From contig JAKZSU010000111.1 of assembly GCA_047517485.1 (NCBI GenBank), forward strand, positions 1-7,827: a DNA stretch of 7,827 nucleotides. The letters run 5' to 3'. Below are positions 1-6,764 of this stretch, piece by piece (within the stretch, counting starts at the first letter, position 1; the number at the start of each line of letters is the position of its first letter). The notes beneath the pieces are model-generated. The model worked only from the letters and a program-made list of their open reading frames with translations. It had not been told where the DNA came from and searched no databases. Origin of the DNA: JAKZSU01 sp047517485 (GTDB taxonomy: Bacteria > Pseudomonadota > Alphaproteobacteria > UBA7887). Position numbers and translations under genes: made by a program.

Positions 1-50
1 CGCAGTGAGACGCTGTCAAAATCGTTCCGTAAGTCGATAGGCGCTGCCAT
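1..50 (-). CDS. Partial IS630-type transposase, N-terminus only
   Basis: The minus strand opens a frame that runs off the left edge, so only about 16 residues are visible, beginning MAAPIDLRNDFD. This opening resembles the N-terminus of IS630-family transposases of the helix-turn-helix plus DDE type, which often start with a short hydrophobic stretch followed by LR-x-DF/DY. That resemblance is from memory of the family and rests on very few residues. The start at 50 is preferred because GAGG lies at 56-59 on the minus strand, six bases upstream; an in-frame ATG at 62 is the alternative. If correct, the gene-poor stretch to its right should contain the element's terminal inverted repeat and junction, neither of which can be located without the other end. 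Confidence 0.4.
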   Translation of the reverse strand, partial: MAAPIDLRNDFDSVSL

Positions 51-314
51 GGCGAACCTCATTGGTTCACCACATTGAGTCAGAGATCGGACCGCTTGGG
101 AATCCCCAACGTGAGTCAGGCATTCCGCTCGGTGGTATCAGGCTAACGGATTATAACAGAAATCACCATCAGCCGCTTGCGCATTTGGGCTTTCGGTGCG
201 ACGATCCGCCGCATGGATCGTCCGACCTAAACGGTAAGGGGGACGCCATCGGGCATTCTGCTCGCGAATGTCCGGCACCAGAAATCTTTCAGGGAATTTC
301 GGGAGGAATTCAGC
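51..314. other. Intergenic region upstream of the lactonase gene
   Basis: No convincing gene lies here, and the sequence looks less GC-rich than the flanking coding DNA. It holds a direct repeat TGAGTCAG at 76-83 and 112-119 (36 bp apart), and an 8-bp inverted repeat GACGATCC/GGATCGTC at 200-207 and 215-222 with a 7-base loop. A TATAAC at 152-157 could be a -10 element, but no good -35 is seen at the right spacing. The left part may be the end of an insertion sequence. The promoter of the lactonase gene must be here or further left, but it cannot be placed with confidence. Confidence 0.4.
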
Positions 315-1454
<1,140 letters not shown>

Positions 1455-1505
1455 GGAGGGTTACACCTTCGGGGGTGCAATGAGCGCACCGTATGCAAGA
1501 AAACG

Positions 1506-1539
1506 CCCGCGCTCCCTTATCCGGGGGGCGCGGGTTTTT
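1506..1539 (+). terminator. Intrinsic terminator after the lactonase gene
   Basis: An 11-bp G/C-rich stem forms between 1506-1516 (CCCGCGCTCCC) and 1524-1534 (GGGGGCGCGGG). It is perfect except for one T-G wobble, and its loop is about 7 bases. Five T residues (1535-1539) follow directly. A short A-rich stretch lies before the stem (about 1497-1503). It sits 51 bp after the lactonase stop and 60 bp before the amidohydrolase start, so it probably separates the two transcription units. Confidence 0.88.
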
Positions 1540-1599
1540 CGTCTACGGTTGAGTGATTTTAGACGACGACTCGCCTGCCTGTCCGCGAAGGAACATGAC

Positions 1600-2904
1600 A
1601 TGACACGAATGATCGCATCCGTGGTGGCGACAGCGGTGATTTCCGCCGCGCACGTGTTCGCGCCGGCTTCGGCCGCGCCTTATCACCAGGCGATCGACGA
1701 TGGCGCCGCGCAGCTTGCCGACAAGGTGATCGCTTGGCGGCGAGATATTCACCAGAATCCCGAGCTCAGCAATCGCGAGTTTCGCACCGGAAAACTGGTC
1801 GCCGATCACTTGGCGGCGCTCGGCTTCGACGACATCCGGACCGGCGTCGCGCATACCGGCGTGGTCGCGGTCCTGAAGGGCGGTCGCCCCGGCCCGGTGG
1901 TCGCGTTGCGCGCCGATATGGATGCCTTGCCGGTGACCGAGGCGACCGGTCTCGCCTTCGCGTCGACCGCGACCGCGACCTACAAGGGCCAGGATGTCGG
2001 CGTCATGCATGCCTGCGGCCACGACGCCCATGTCGCGATCCTGATGGGGACGGCGGCCCTGCTCGCCGGCATGCGCGACGAGATCCCCGGCACGGTCAAA
2101 GTCATCTTTCAACCGGCCGAGGAAAGCCCACCGCCCGGCGAGGACGGCGGCGCGCGGATGATGATCGACCAAGGCGCATTGCAAAACCCGGTGCCCGACG
2201 CGATCTTCGCCTTGCACGTCACCCCCGGCGACCTCGATAGCGTGCAATATGCCCGCGAAACGCTGCTCGCCAGCCTCGATCGCTTCACCATCACCGTGCG
2301 CGGCCGCCAGACCCATGGCGCGTTCCCCGAACGCGGCATCGACCCCATCGTCGTCGCCGCGCAGATCGTCATGGGTCTGCAAACTATCCGCAGCCGCCAG
2401 ATCGGCACCAGTGACGCGGCGGTGATCAGCGTCGGCCAGATCGACGGCGGCGAGCGCTTCAACATCATCCCCGACGACGTGACGATGGTCGGCACGGTAC
2501 GCACCCTCGACGAATCCGTGCGCACGGATATTCACCAGCGCATGGTGCGCACCGCCGAGAATATCGCCGCCGCCGCCGGCGCCACCGCGGAAGTCGTGTT
2601 CGATAATTCGTATTCGGTGACTCGCAATAACCCGGCCCTGGTCGACGAGATGTTGCCCAGTTTGCGCCGCGTGGTCGGCGCGGATGCGGTCGCGCCGCGC
2701 AAACCGGTGATGGGGGCCGAGGATTTTTCGTTTTTCGCGCAACAGGTTCCAGGCTTTTATTTTCTCCTTGGCGCACGCCCGCGCGGCGTCCCGATCGCCG
2801 AGGCGGCATTTAGTCATTCGCCGCTTTTTGACATCGATGAAGCCGCGCTCGAGACCGGCGTCCGCCTGATGGCCGGCGCCGCGCTCGACTATCTCCACCG
2901 ATAA
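1600..2904 (+). CDS. Exported M20 family amidohydrolase (M20D, hippurate-hydrolase-like)
   Basis: This 434-residue protein is a metal-dependent amidohydrolase of peptidase family M20, subfamily D, which includes hippurate hydrolases, N-acyl amino acid amidohydrolases and plant IAA-conjugate hydrolases. Visible motifs are RRDIHQNPEL (47-56), RADMDALP (104-111), MHACGHDAHVA (136-146), QPAEE (171-175), a THGAFP segment in the lid domain (238-243), MGAEDFSFF (371-379) and HSP (406-408). By family analogy the two metals would be held by C139, H141, E175, H206 and H406, so the active site looks intact. Residues 1-25 form a signal peptide ending ASA, so the enzyme probably acts in the periplasm. The ATG at 1600 is chosen because AAGGA lies at 1588-1592 and the signal peptide begins there; longer readings would run through the terminator. 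It is followed 23 bp later by the CMD-family gene, probably in one operon. The acyl or amide substrate is unknown. Confidence 0.93.
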   Translation: MTRMIASVVATAVISAAHVFAPASAAPYHQAIDDGAAQLADKVIAWRRDIHQNPELSNREFRTGKLVADHLAALGFDDIRTGVAHTGVVAVLKGGRPGPVVALRADMDALPVTEATGLAFASTATATYKGQDVGVMHACGHDAHVAILMGTAALLAGMRDEIPGTVKVIFQPAEESPPPGEDGGARMMIDQGALQNPVPDAIFALHVTPGDLDSVQYARETLLASLDRFTITVRGRQTHGAFPERGIDPIVVAAQIVMGLQTIRSRQIGTSDAAVISVGQIDGGERFNIIPDDVTMVGTVRTLDESVRTDIHQRMVRTAENIAAAAGATAEVVFDNSYSVTRNNPALVDEMLPSLRRVVGADAVAPRKPVMGAEDFSFFAQQVPGFYFLLGARPRGVPIAEAAFSHSPLFDIDEAALETGVRLMAGAALDYLHR

Positions 2905-2927
2905 ATTTTTTCACCAGGGAGGGACCC

Positions 2928-3311
2928 ATGAGCCAGGAAGATTACGACAAGGGGCTTGAGATCAGGCGGTCGGTGCTGGGCGCGGCGCACGTCGACAAGG
3001 CGATCGCCGGCGCCGATGAATTCAGTCAACCGATGCAGGAATTCGTCACCGAATATTGTTGGGGCGCGGTCTGGAGCCGGCCGGGTCTCGAGAAAAAAAC
3101 CCGCAGCATGCTCAACTTGGCGATGCTCACCGCGCTCAACCGCGAGCACGAGTTCAGGCTGCATCTTCGCGGCGCGCTCAACAATGGCGTCAGCCGCGCG
3201 GAAATCAGCGAAATCCTCCTACAGTGCGCGGTCTATTGCGGCGCCCCGGCGGCGATATCGGGTTTCCGTATCGCCCGCGAGGTCTTCGCCGAAGTGGATG
3301 GCACCGAATAG
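2928..3311 (+). CDS. Carboxymuconolactone decarboxylase family protein (PcaC-like)
   Basis: This 127-residue protein matches the usual length and layout of single-domain PcaC-like proteins of the CMD/AhpD superfamily, all-helical and generally oligomeric. Diagnostic segments are EYCWGAVWSRPGL (42-54), LNLAMLTALNREHEF (62-76), LHLRGALNNG (78-87, with H79) and YCGAPAA (103-109). The residues around the LHLRGA histidine and the W/R pair are conserved in 4-carboxymuconolactone decarboxylases. No other protocatechuate-pathway gene is visible here, so a different small-acid substrate is equally likely. The paired-cysteine CxxC redox motif of AhpD is absent; C100 and C104 are spaced differently. A strong ribosome site GGGAGGG (2917-2923) precedes the ATG. 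It is the last gene of the amidohydrolase unit and meets the opposing DUF3108 gene with a single base between stop codons. No terminator is seen at that junction. Confidence 0.9.
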   Translation: MSQEDYDKGLEIRRSVLGAAHVDKAIAGADEFSQPMQEFVTEYCWGAVWSRPGLEKKTRSMLNLAMLTALNREHEFRLHLRGALNNGVSRAEISEILLQCAVYCGAPAAISGFRIAREVFAEVDGTE

Positions 3312-3312
3312 A

Positions 3313-4134
3313 TTATGGCGGCGTCGGGGTCGCTTCAATTTCGCTTTGCGCCAAACCGCGCCAGGCGACCAGGTGTAGGCGCAAGGCGCCGAACAAGTTA
3401 CTGCCATGCATCCGCACCGGCATCGGCGGCGCGTCGTCGAACAGCGGCGCGAGATAGAGTACGATCTCGTCGGGATAGCGTCGCCCCAATCGCCCTTCGC
3501 GGAACCCGGCAAGGCGCTCGAAGCCGACCCGGCATTCCGTCGCCGGGCCGACGTAGGGCGCGTATTTTGTCGCCCTCAGCTCGACCTCGCCGGCATGGCG
3601 CGACGCCAAATTGTAGCGCCGCTTGCCGTCGAACACCTTGACCGTAGCGTCGCAGCGTCCGGTATTGCCAAGGGTTTCCATCAACGTCAGCATGGCGCTC
3701 GCCGGGTCGATCGTGGCGGCGGTCATCGCGCTCGGTAGCGGCTCGTCCGGCGCTTCGTGCTCGGGTACGAATGACACCCGCGGCGCGCCATCGTCGCCAT
3801 AGTCCACGGTCACCGTCTTGCCATCCTCGTCGTCTTCGCCACTGATGCCGCGAAAGCGGGTCGGAAATGCCGACCCGTGCCTGGTGACGCCGACGCTTTC
3901 GGCGCGGTAGGTGGCGTGGATGAATTTACTGATCAGGCCGGCGGTGACCGCGTCGATCGCCATGCGATAGCCGTTTGAGTCGTCGCGCACCACGCGCGTG
4001 GTCAGGCTGAGCGCATGCAGGCCGCCGATAAAAACGTGGTACTCCAGCTCGACCGACGGCGCCGGTTCAGCGCGCAAGAGGCTGGCCGACGACAGAGCTA
4101 AAACCATGGCCAAGGCAAACGCTCGGACTCTCAT
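3313..4134 (-). CDS. Exported DUF3108 domain-containing protein
   Basis: This 273-residue protein has a clear N-terminal signal peptide (basic MRVR, hydrophobic core to about residue 20, LRA before a likely cleavage after residue 22), placing the mature part in the periplasm or envelope. The mature sequence fits DUF3108, a domain of unknown function common in Proteobacteria. Its hallmarks are the YHVFIGGLHALSL-type opening strand (32-44), the ATYRAES segment (74-80), the VFDGKRRYNL segment (167-176) and the late YPDEIVLYLAP segment (220-230). C161 and C201 could form a disulfide. No ribosome site of good quality precedes the ATG; TATAAA about 10 bases upstream is a weak -10 candidate that would leave a very short leader. 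It lies 39 bp downstream, in reading direction, of the palindromic element, which may have separated it from the cytochrome gene. The biochemical function is not known. Confidence 0.85.
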   Translation of the reverse strand: MRVRAFALAMVLALSSASLLRAEPAPSVELEYHVFIGGLHALSLTTRVVRDDSNGYRMAIDAVTAGLISKFIHATYRAESVGVTRHGSAFPTRFRGISGEDDEDGKTVTVDYGDDGAPRVSFVPEHEAPDEPLPSAMTAATIDPASAMLTLMETLGNTGRCDATVKVFDGKRRYNLASRHAGEVELRATKYAPYVGPATECRVGFERLAGFREGRLGRRYPDEIVLYLAPLFDDAPPMPVRMHGSNLFGALRLHLVAWRGLAQSEIEATPTPP

Positions 4135-4173
4135 CGCCCATTCATTTATAGCGAACTCGAAATCGAGATCTTT

Positions 4174-4205
4174 ATACCAAGGGTGGTTAATAATGACCCA
4201 TTTGA
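4174..4205 (+). repeat. Left 32-bp terminal inverted repeat
   Basis: It begins ATACCAAGGGTGG and ends CCCATTTGA. It is the exact reverse complement of 4308-4339 and is more A/T-rich than the element's core. Confidence 0.95.
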
Positions 4206-4307
4206 CCGATCGATTTTCGTCGCTGGCTAGGAGCGGGGCGCGCCGTCGTGCGAACCCACGTCAAGCGTCCCGCGACGCATCCAGCGGCGAAAAGCGACCG
4301 CGGGCCA

Positions 4308-4339
4308 TCAAATGGGTCATTATTAACCACCCTTGGTAT
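4308..4339 (-). repeat. Right 32-bp terminal inverted repeat
   Basis: It is the exact reverse complement of 4174-4205. Its outermost base, 4339, is also the last base of the cytochrome gene's TAA stop codon on the minus strand. Confidence 0.95.
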
Positions 4340-4785
4340 TACTGGACGCCGCGCCCGGGCAAGGTGAACAGCTGCTGTTCCTCCTCGTCGTGGACGAAGG
4401 CGAAAATGTGCGCCAACTCTTCCGGCGTCAAAGAGATGCTGTAGCCGAGATCCTGTTCCTGCAGGGCGATCATTTTCTTGGCTCCGCGCCACATGCGGGC
4501 GGCGAACACGAAGGGGTCGGGCTCGATCGGCATGCGCGACGCGTCTAGGCTCGGCGCCTTGCCGCGTTGGCCGCCGACGCCATTGACCTCGTGGCATATG
4601 ACGCAGCCCTTGACCGCGAACAACAGACGGCCTTCCCGAGCATCCATCGGCGGCAAGGTGACAATCAGCTCCTTCGATCGCACGAGCGAGGAATCGACGT
4701 CGAGCATGTCGTCGTCTGCGCCCGCCGCGCCCACCGCCGCCACGACGGAACACGCCGTGGCAAATAGAATTCTCTTTGCGATCAT
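4339..4785 (-). CDS. Small exported c-type cytochrome
   Basis: This 148-residue protein carries one heme-binding CVICH motif at 61-65 within KGCVICHEVNGVGG, typical of class I monoheme cytochromes c. Residues 1-23 form a signal peptide (MIAKRILFAT, hydrophobic core, then AGA before DDD), so heme attachment and function should be periplasmic. M98 or M105, in ARMWRGAKKM, is the likely distal iron ligand. A TPEELAHIFAFVHDEEEQQ helix (120-138) closes the fold, with an acidic patch. The start at 4785 is chosen over an upstream ATG at 4824 because GGGAGGA precedes it by five bases and the signal peptide begins there. It begins 23 bp after the oxidoreductase gene, probably in the same operon. The stop codon abuts the palindromic element. 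The electron partner is not evident; the neighbouring oxidoreductase is predicted cytoplasmic, so direct electron transfer between them is unlikely. Confidence 0.88.
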   Translation of the reverse strand: MIAKRILFATACSVVAAVGAAGADDDMLDVDSSLVRSKELIVTLPPMDAREGRLLFAVKGCVICHEVNGVGGQRGKAPSLDASRMPIEPDPFVFAARMWRGAKKMIALQEQDLGYSISLTPEELAHIFAFVHDEEEQQLFTLPGRGVQ

Positions 4786-4808
4786 GAAAATCCTCCCATC
4801 GCGCCGAT

Positions 4809-5825
4809 TCAAAATTGGATACATATCTTCCCGAAATGTTCGCCCTTGGGCAAGGCGCGAAGTGCGTCGGCCGCGTCATCGAAAGCGAAGGCATGCTCGT
4901 CGATCACCGGATCGAGACCGTTTTGCTCGATCGCGCCGATCAAGCCTTCGAGCATATCGCGATTGCCGATGGTGACCCCTTGCAGGCGAATATTCTGGGT
5001 CACCACGAGGCCGAGATTGAGCTCGGCGAGGCCGCCTGAAAGCACGCCGATCATCGCGACGGTGCCGCCGCCGCGCACCGCGCGCAACGATTGCTCGAGG
5101 GTGCGGCTGCCGCCGACCTCGACCACCAGATCGACGCCCGCGCCGCCGGCCAGCGCCCGCGCGGTGCGCCCCCAACTCGCGTCCTCGGCATAATTGATCA
5201 CATGATCGGCGCCGAGCGCCTCCAAGCGTTCGAGTTTCGCCGCGCGCGAAGACGTGGCGATCACCCGCGCACCCAGCATTTTGGCGAATTGCAGTGCGAA
5301 CAGCGACACCCCGCCACTGCCTTGGACCAGAACCACGTCGCCGGGCTTGACCCGGCCTTGTACCGCCACCGCGCTCCACGCGGTGATCGCCGCGCACGGC
5401 AACGTCGCGGCCTGCAGCGCGTTGTAGCCGTGCGGCGCCTTCACCACGCCGGTCTCGTCGAGCGCCATGAACTCTTGCAACACGCCGTCGCGCGGCCCGC
5501 CGAGCATGCCCGGCCAGTAGTCTTCCTTGAGCGGGCCGGTAATCCAGGTCTGCGAGAACGCCGGACAGACCAGATCGCCGACCCTGACCCGGCTCACCCC
5601 GTCACCCACCGCGACGATCTCGCCAGCACCGTCCGACAGCGGGACGATCGGCAATTGGCCGGAGCGGCGGCCATACCCGCGCTCGACCATCACCGTGTCG
5701 CGAAAATTGAGCGACGCCGCCTGCATCGCGATCAATACTTGACCCGGACCCAGGTCCGGCTTGGGCCGTTCGCTCACCACGAGATGGTCGAGACCCCAGT
5801 CGTCGCGCAGCTCGATGACTTTCAT
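4809..5825 (-). CDS. Zinc-independent MDR oxidoreductase (quinone-oxidoreductase-like)
   Basis: This 338-residue protein is a medium-chain dehydrogenase/reductase of the NAD(P)H:quinone oxidoreductase type, predicted cytoplasmic with no signal peptide. The GroES-like N-terminal domain carries SLNFRDTVMVERGYG (38-52) and PLSDGAGEIVAVGDGV (62-77). ATLPCAAITAWSAV (140-153) leads into a Rossmann domain with VLVQGSGGVSLFALQFAK (165-182), then SSRAAKLERLEALGADHVINY (192-212). The cysteines that bind structural zinc in classical alcohol dehydrogenases are absent, supporting the zinc-independent group. NADPH preference is plausible from the S/R residues after the second strand, but this is inferred. 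The ATG at 5825 gives the standard family N-terminus MKVIEL; an AGAGGA lies about 10 bases upstream. Open frame continues further upstream to 6131 but is not family-like. It heads a minus-strand unit with the cytochrome gene. The substrate is unknown. Confidence 0.92.
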   Translation of the reverse strand: MKVIELRDDWGLDHLVVSERPKPDLGPGQVLIAMQAASLNFRDTVMVERGYGRRSGQLPIVPLSDGAGEIVAVGDGVSRVRVGDLVCPAFSQTWITGPLKEDYWPGMLGGPRDGVLQEFMALDETGVVKAPHGYNALQAATLPCAAITAWSAVAVQGRVKPGDVVLVQGSGGVSLFALQFAKMLGARVIATSSRAAKLERLEALGADHVINYAEDASWGRTARALAGGAGVDLVVEVGGSRTLEQSLRAVRGGGTVAMIGVLSGGLAELNLGLVVTQNIRLQGVTIGNRDMLEGLIGAIEQNGLDPVIDEHAFAFDDAADALRALPKGEHFGKICIQF

Positions 5826-5960
5826 CAGGCTCGTCCTCTTCGTTCGAATGGGTCTCCTTTTAGCATGGGGACGGCCTTGGTGTGGCCAAACCGGTTCCAT
5901 TAAGTTGGGAAGCGCTCTAACGTGCGGGCCAGCGGCAACCGGAATGTGACGGAGAGGACC
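5826..5960. promoter_or_regulatory. Divergent control region between oxidoreductase and aldolase genes
   Basis: These 135 bp must hold promoters for both divergent units. Two short palindromes stand out: AACCGGTT at 5889-5896 (in CCAAACCGGTTCCA) and AAGCGCTC at 5910-5917 (in GGGAAGCGCTCTAA). Their centres are 21 bp apart, about two helical turns. Both resemble the AAxCGxTT core of LacI/GalR-family operators. No such regulator gene is in the window, so the assignment is inferred. No convincing -35/-10 pair was found on either strand. Confidence 0.4.
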
Positions 5961-6740
5961 ATGGCAATCGCGGAGAAGCGCGCGGACAGATCGGTGCGCG
6001 ATCTGGTCTCGCCCGAGGAATGGCAACTCCGGGTGGATATCGCCGCCTGTTATCGCCTGATCGCGCTCCAGGGCTGGGACGATCTGGTGTTTACCCACAT
6101 TTCCGGCCGGGTTCCCGGCGGCGAGGGGCATTTCTTGATCAACCCCTTCGGCATGCTATTCGAGGAAATCACCGCCTCCAGCTTGGTGAAAATCGACAAG
6201 AACGGCGAAAAAGTCCTCGAGTCGGACTACGACCCCAACGGCCCCGGTTTCGTCATTCACGGCGCGGTGCTCGGCGCGCGCGACGACGTGAATTGCGTGA
6301 TCCACCTGCATACCGATGCCGGCCAGGCGGTATCGGCGCAAAAGGCCGGTCTCTTACCGCTGACCCAAACCGCGATGTTTCTCGATGGCGAAGTCGGCTA
6401 TCACGACTTCGAGGGCGTCGCCACCGACCTCGATGAGCGCGAGCGCCTGGTCGCCGATCTCGGGCCAAGGCACTGCATGATTATGCGTAATCACGGCACG
6501 CTTGCCGCCGGCGCCCATCCGGCCGACGCCTATTGGCGGATCTATCTACTCGAGCGTGCGTGTATCGCGCAAGTCATGGCCCAGGGCGGCGGCTGTGAGC
6601 TGCAAATACCAACTTCGGAGAGCATCGCGCGCACCGCCAAGGTGGCCCAGGACGGTCTTGCCAAGGGCACCGCGCAACGGCTGCTGTGGCCGGCGATGAT
6701 CCGCCGCCTCGATCGTGTCGATCCCGGCTACAAGGACTGA
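5961..6740 (+). CDS. Class II aldolase/adducin family protein
   Basis: This 259-residue protein has the full class II aldolase/adducin head fold and a typical length. Members are zinc-dependent aldolases, epimerases or decarboxylases acting on phosphorylated or free hydroxy-acids and sugars. Visible landmarks are FTHISGRVPG (44-53), FLINPFGMLFEEITASSL (58-75), VIHGAVLGARDDVNCVIHLHT (98-118) and MIMRNHGTLAAG (173-184). H115, H117 and H178 are the expected zinc ligands; H100 is also conserved in this subgroup. The acidic catalytic residue of fuculose-phosphate aldolase is not obviously present, so true aldol cleavage should not be assumed. The start at 5961 is set by GGAGAGGA at 5951-5958; an upstream in-frame ATG at 5922 has no such site. 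The protein appears cytoplasmic. The MFS transporter gene begins 24 bp downstream, suggesting that the transporter's solute feeds this enzyme. Confidence 0.92.
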   Translation: MAIAEKRADRSVRDLVSPEEWQLRVDIAACYRLIALQGWDDLVFTHISGRVPGGEGHFLINPFGMLFEEITASSLVKIDKNGEKVLESDYDPNGPGFVIHGAVLGARDDVNCVIHLHTDAGQAVSAQKAGLLPLTQTAMFLDGEVGYHDFEGVATDLDERERLVADLGPRHCMIMRNHGTLAAGAHPADAYWRIYLLERACIAQVMAQGGGCELQIPTSESIARTAKVAQDGLAKGTAQRLLWPAMIRRLDRVDPGYKD

Positions 6741-6764
6741 AGACACGCGGCGAGACCTCCCGGT

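Larger units (their letters stand above)
4174..4339. mobile_element. MITE-like palindromic element
   Basis: The ends, 4174-4205 and 4308-4339, are perfect 32-bp inverted copies of each other. Inside them, 4207-4226 and 4281-4300 pair at 17 of 20 positions, and 4233-4241 pairs with 4265-4273 at 8 of 9, leaving about 23 bases as the tip. The whole 166 bp can therefore fold into one long interrupted hairpin. It encodes no protein. Two boundary readings fit: ends beginning TACCAAGGG flanked by the direct repeat TTA (4172-4174 and 4339-4341), or ends beginning CCAAGGG flanked by TA. Either looks like a non-autonomous transposon that left a short target duplication. The insertion is immediately 3' of the cytochrome stop codon. 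Removing it would leave about 40 bp between the cytochrome and DUF3108 genes. The parent transposase family is not recognised. In RNA it could also act as a terminator, processing site or stability element. Confidence 0.75.

Noticed and set aside
1455..1505. Small leader peptide from ATG 1480 preceded by GGAGGG at 1455-1460
   Set aside because: The spacing to the ATG is too long. The frame runs through the terminator hairpin without a nearby stop and merges into the amidohydrolase frame.
1543..2898. 451-codon open frame on the minus strand opposite the amidohydrolase gene
   Set aside because: Its composition is rich in H, D, R, A and G with no recognisable domain, while the + strand carries every M20 motif.
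4174..4339. Palindromic element as a riboswitch or tRNA-like RNA gene
   Set aside because: The structure is one long near-complete inverted repeat without multibranched aptamer or cloverleaf features. Short flanking duplications favour a mobile element.
3998..4444. 148-codon + strand open frame spanning the palindromic element
   Set aside because: It runs antisense across the DUF3108 start, the inverted repeats and the cytochrome end. It has no ribosome site and no recognisable domain.
5826..6131. N-terminal extension of the MDR oxidoreductase to 6131
   Set aside because: The extra 102 residues overlap the aldolase gene's coding start and are not family-like. MKVIEL at 5825 is the normal N-terminus.
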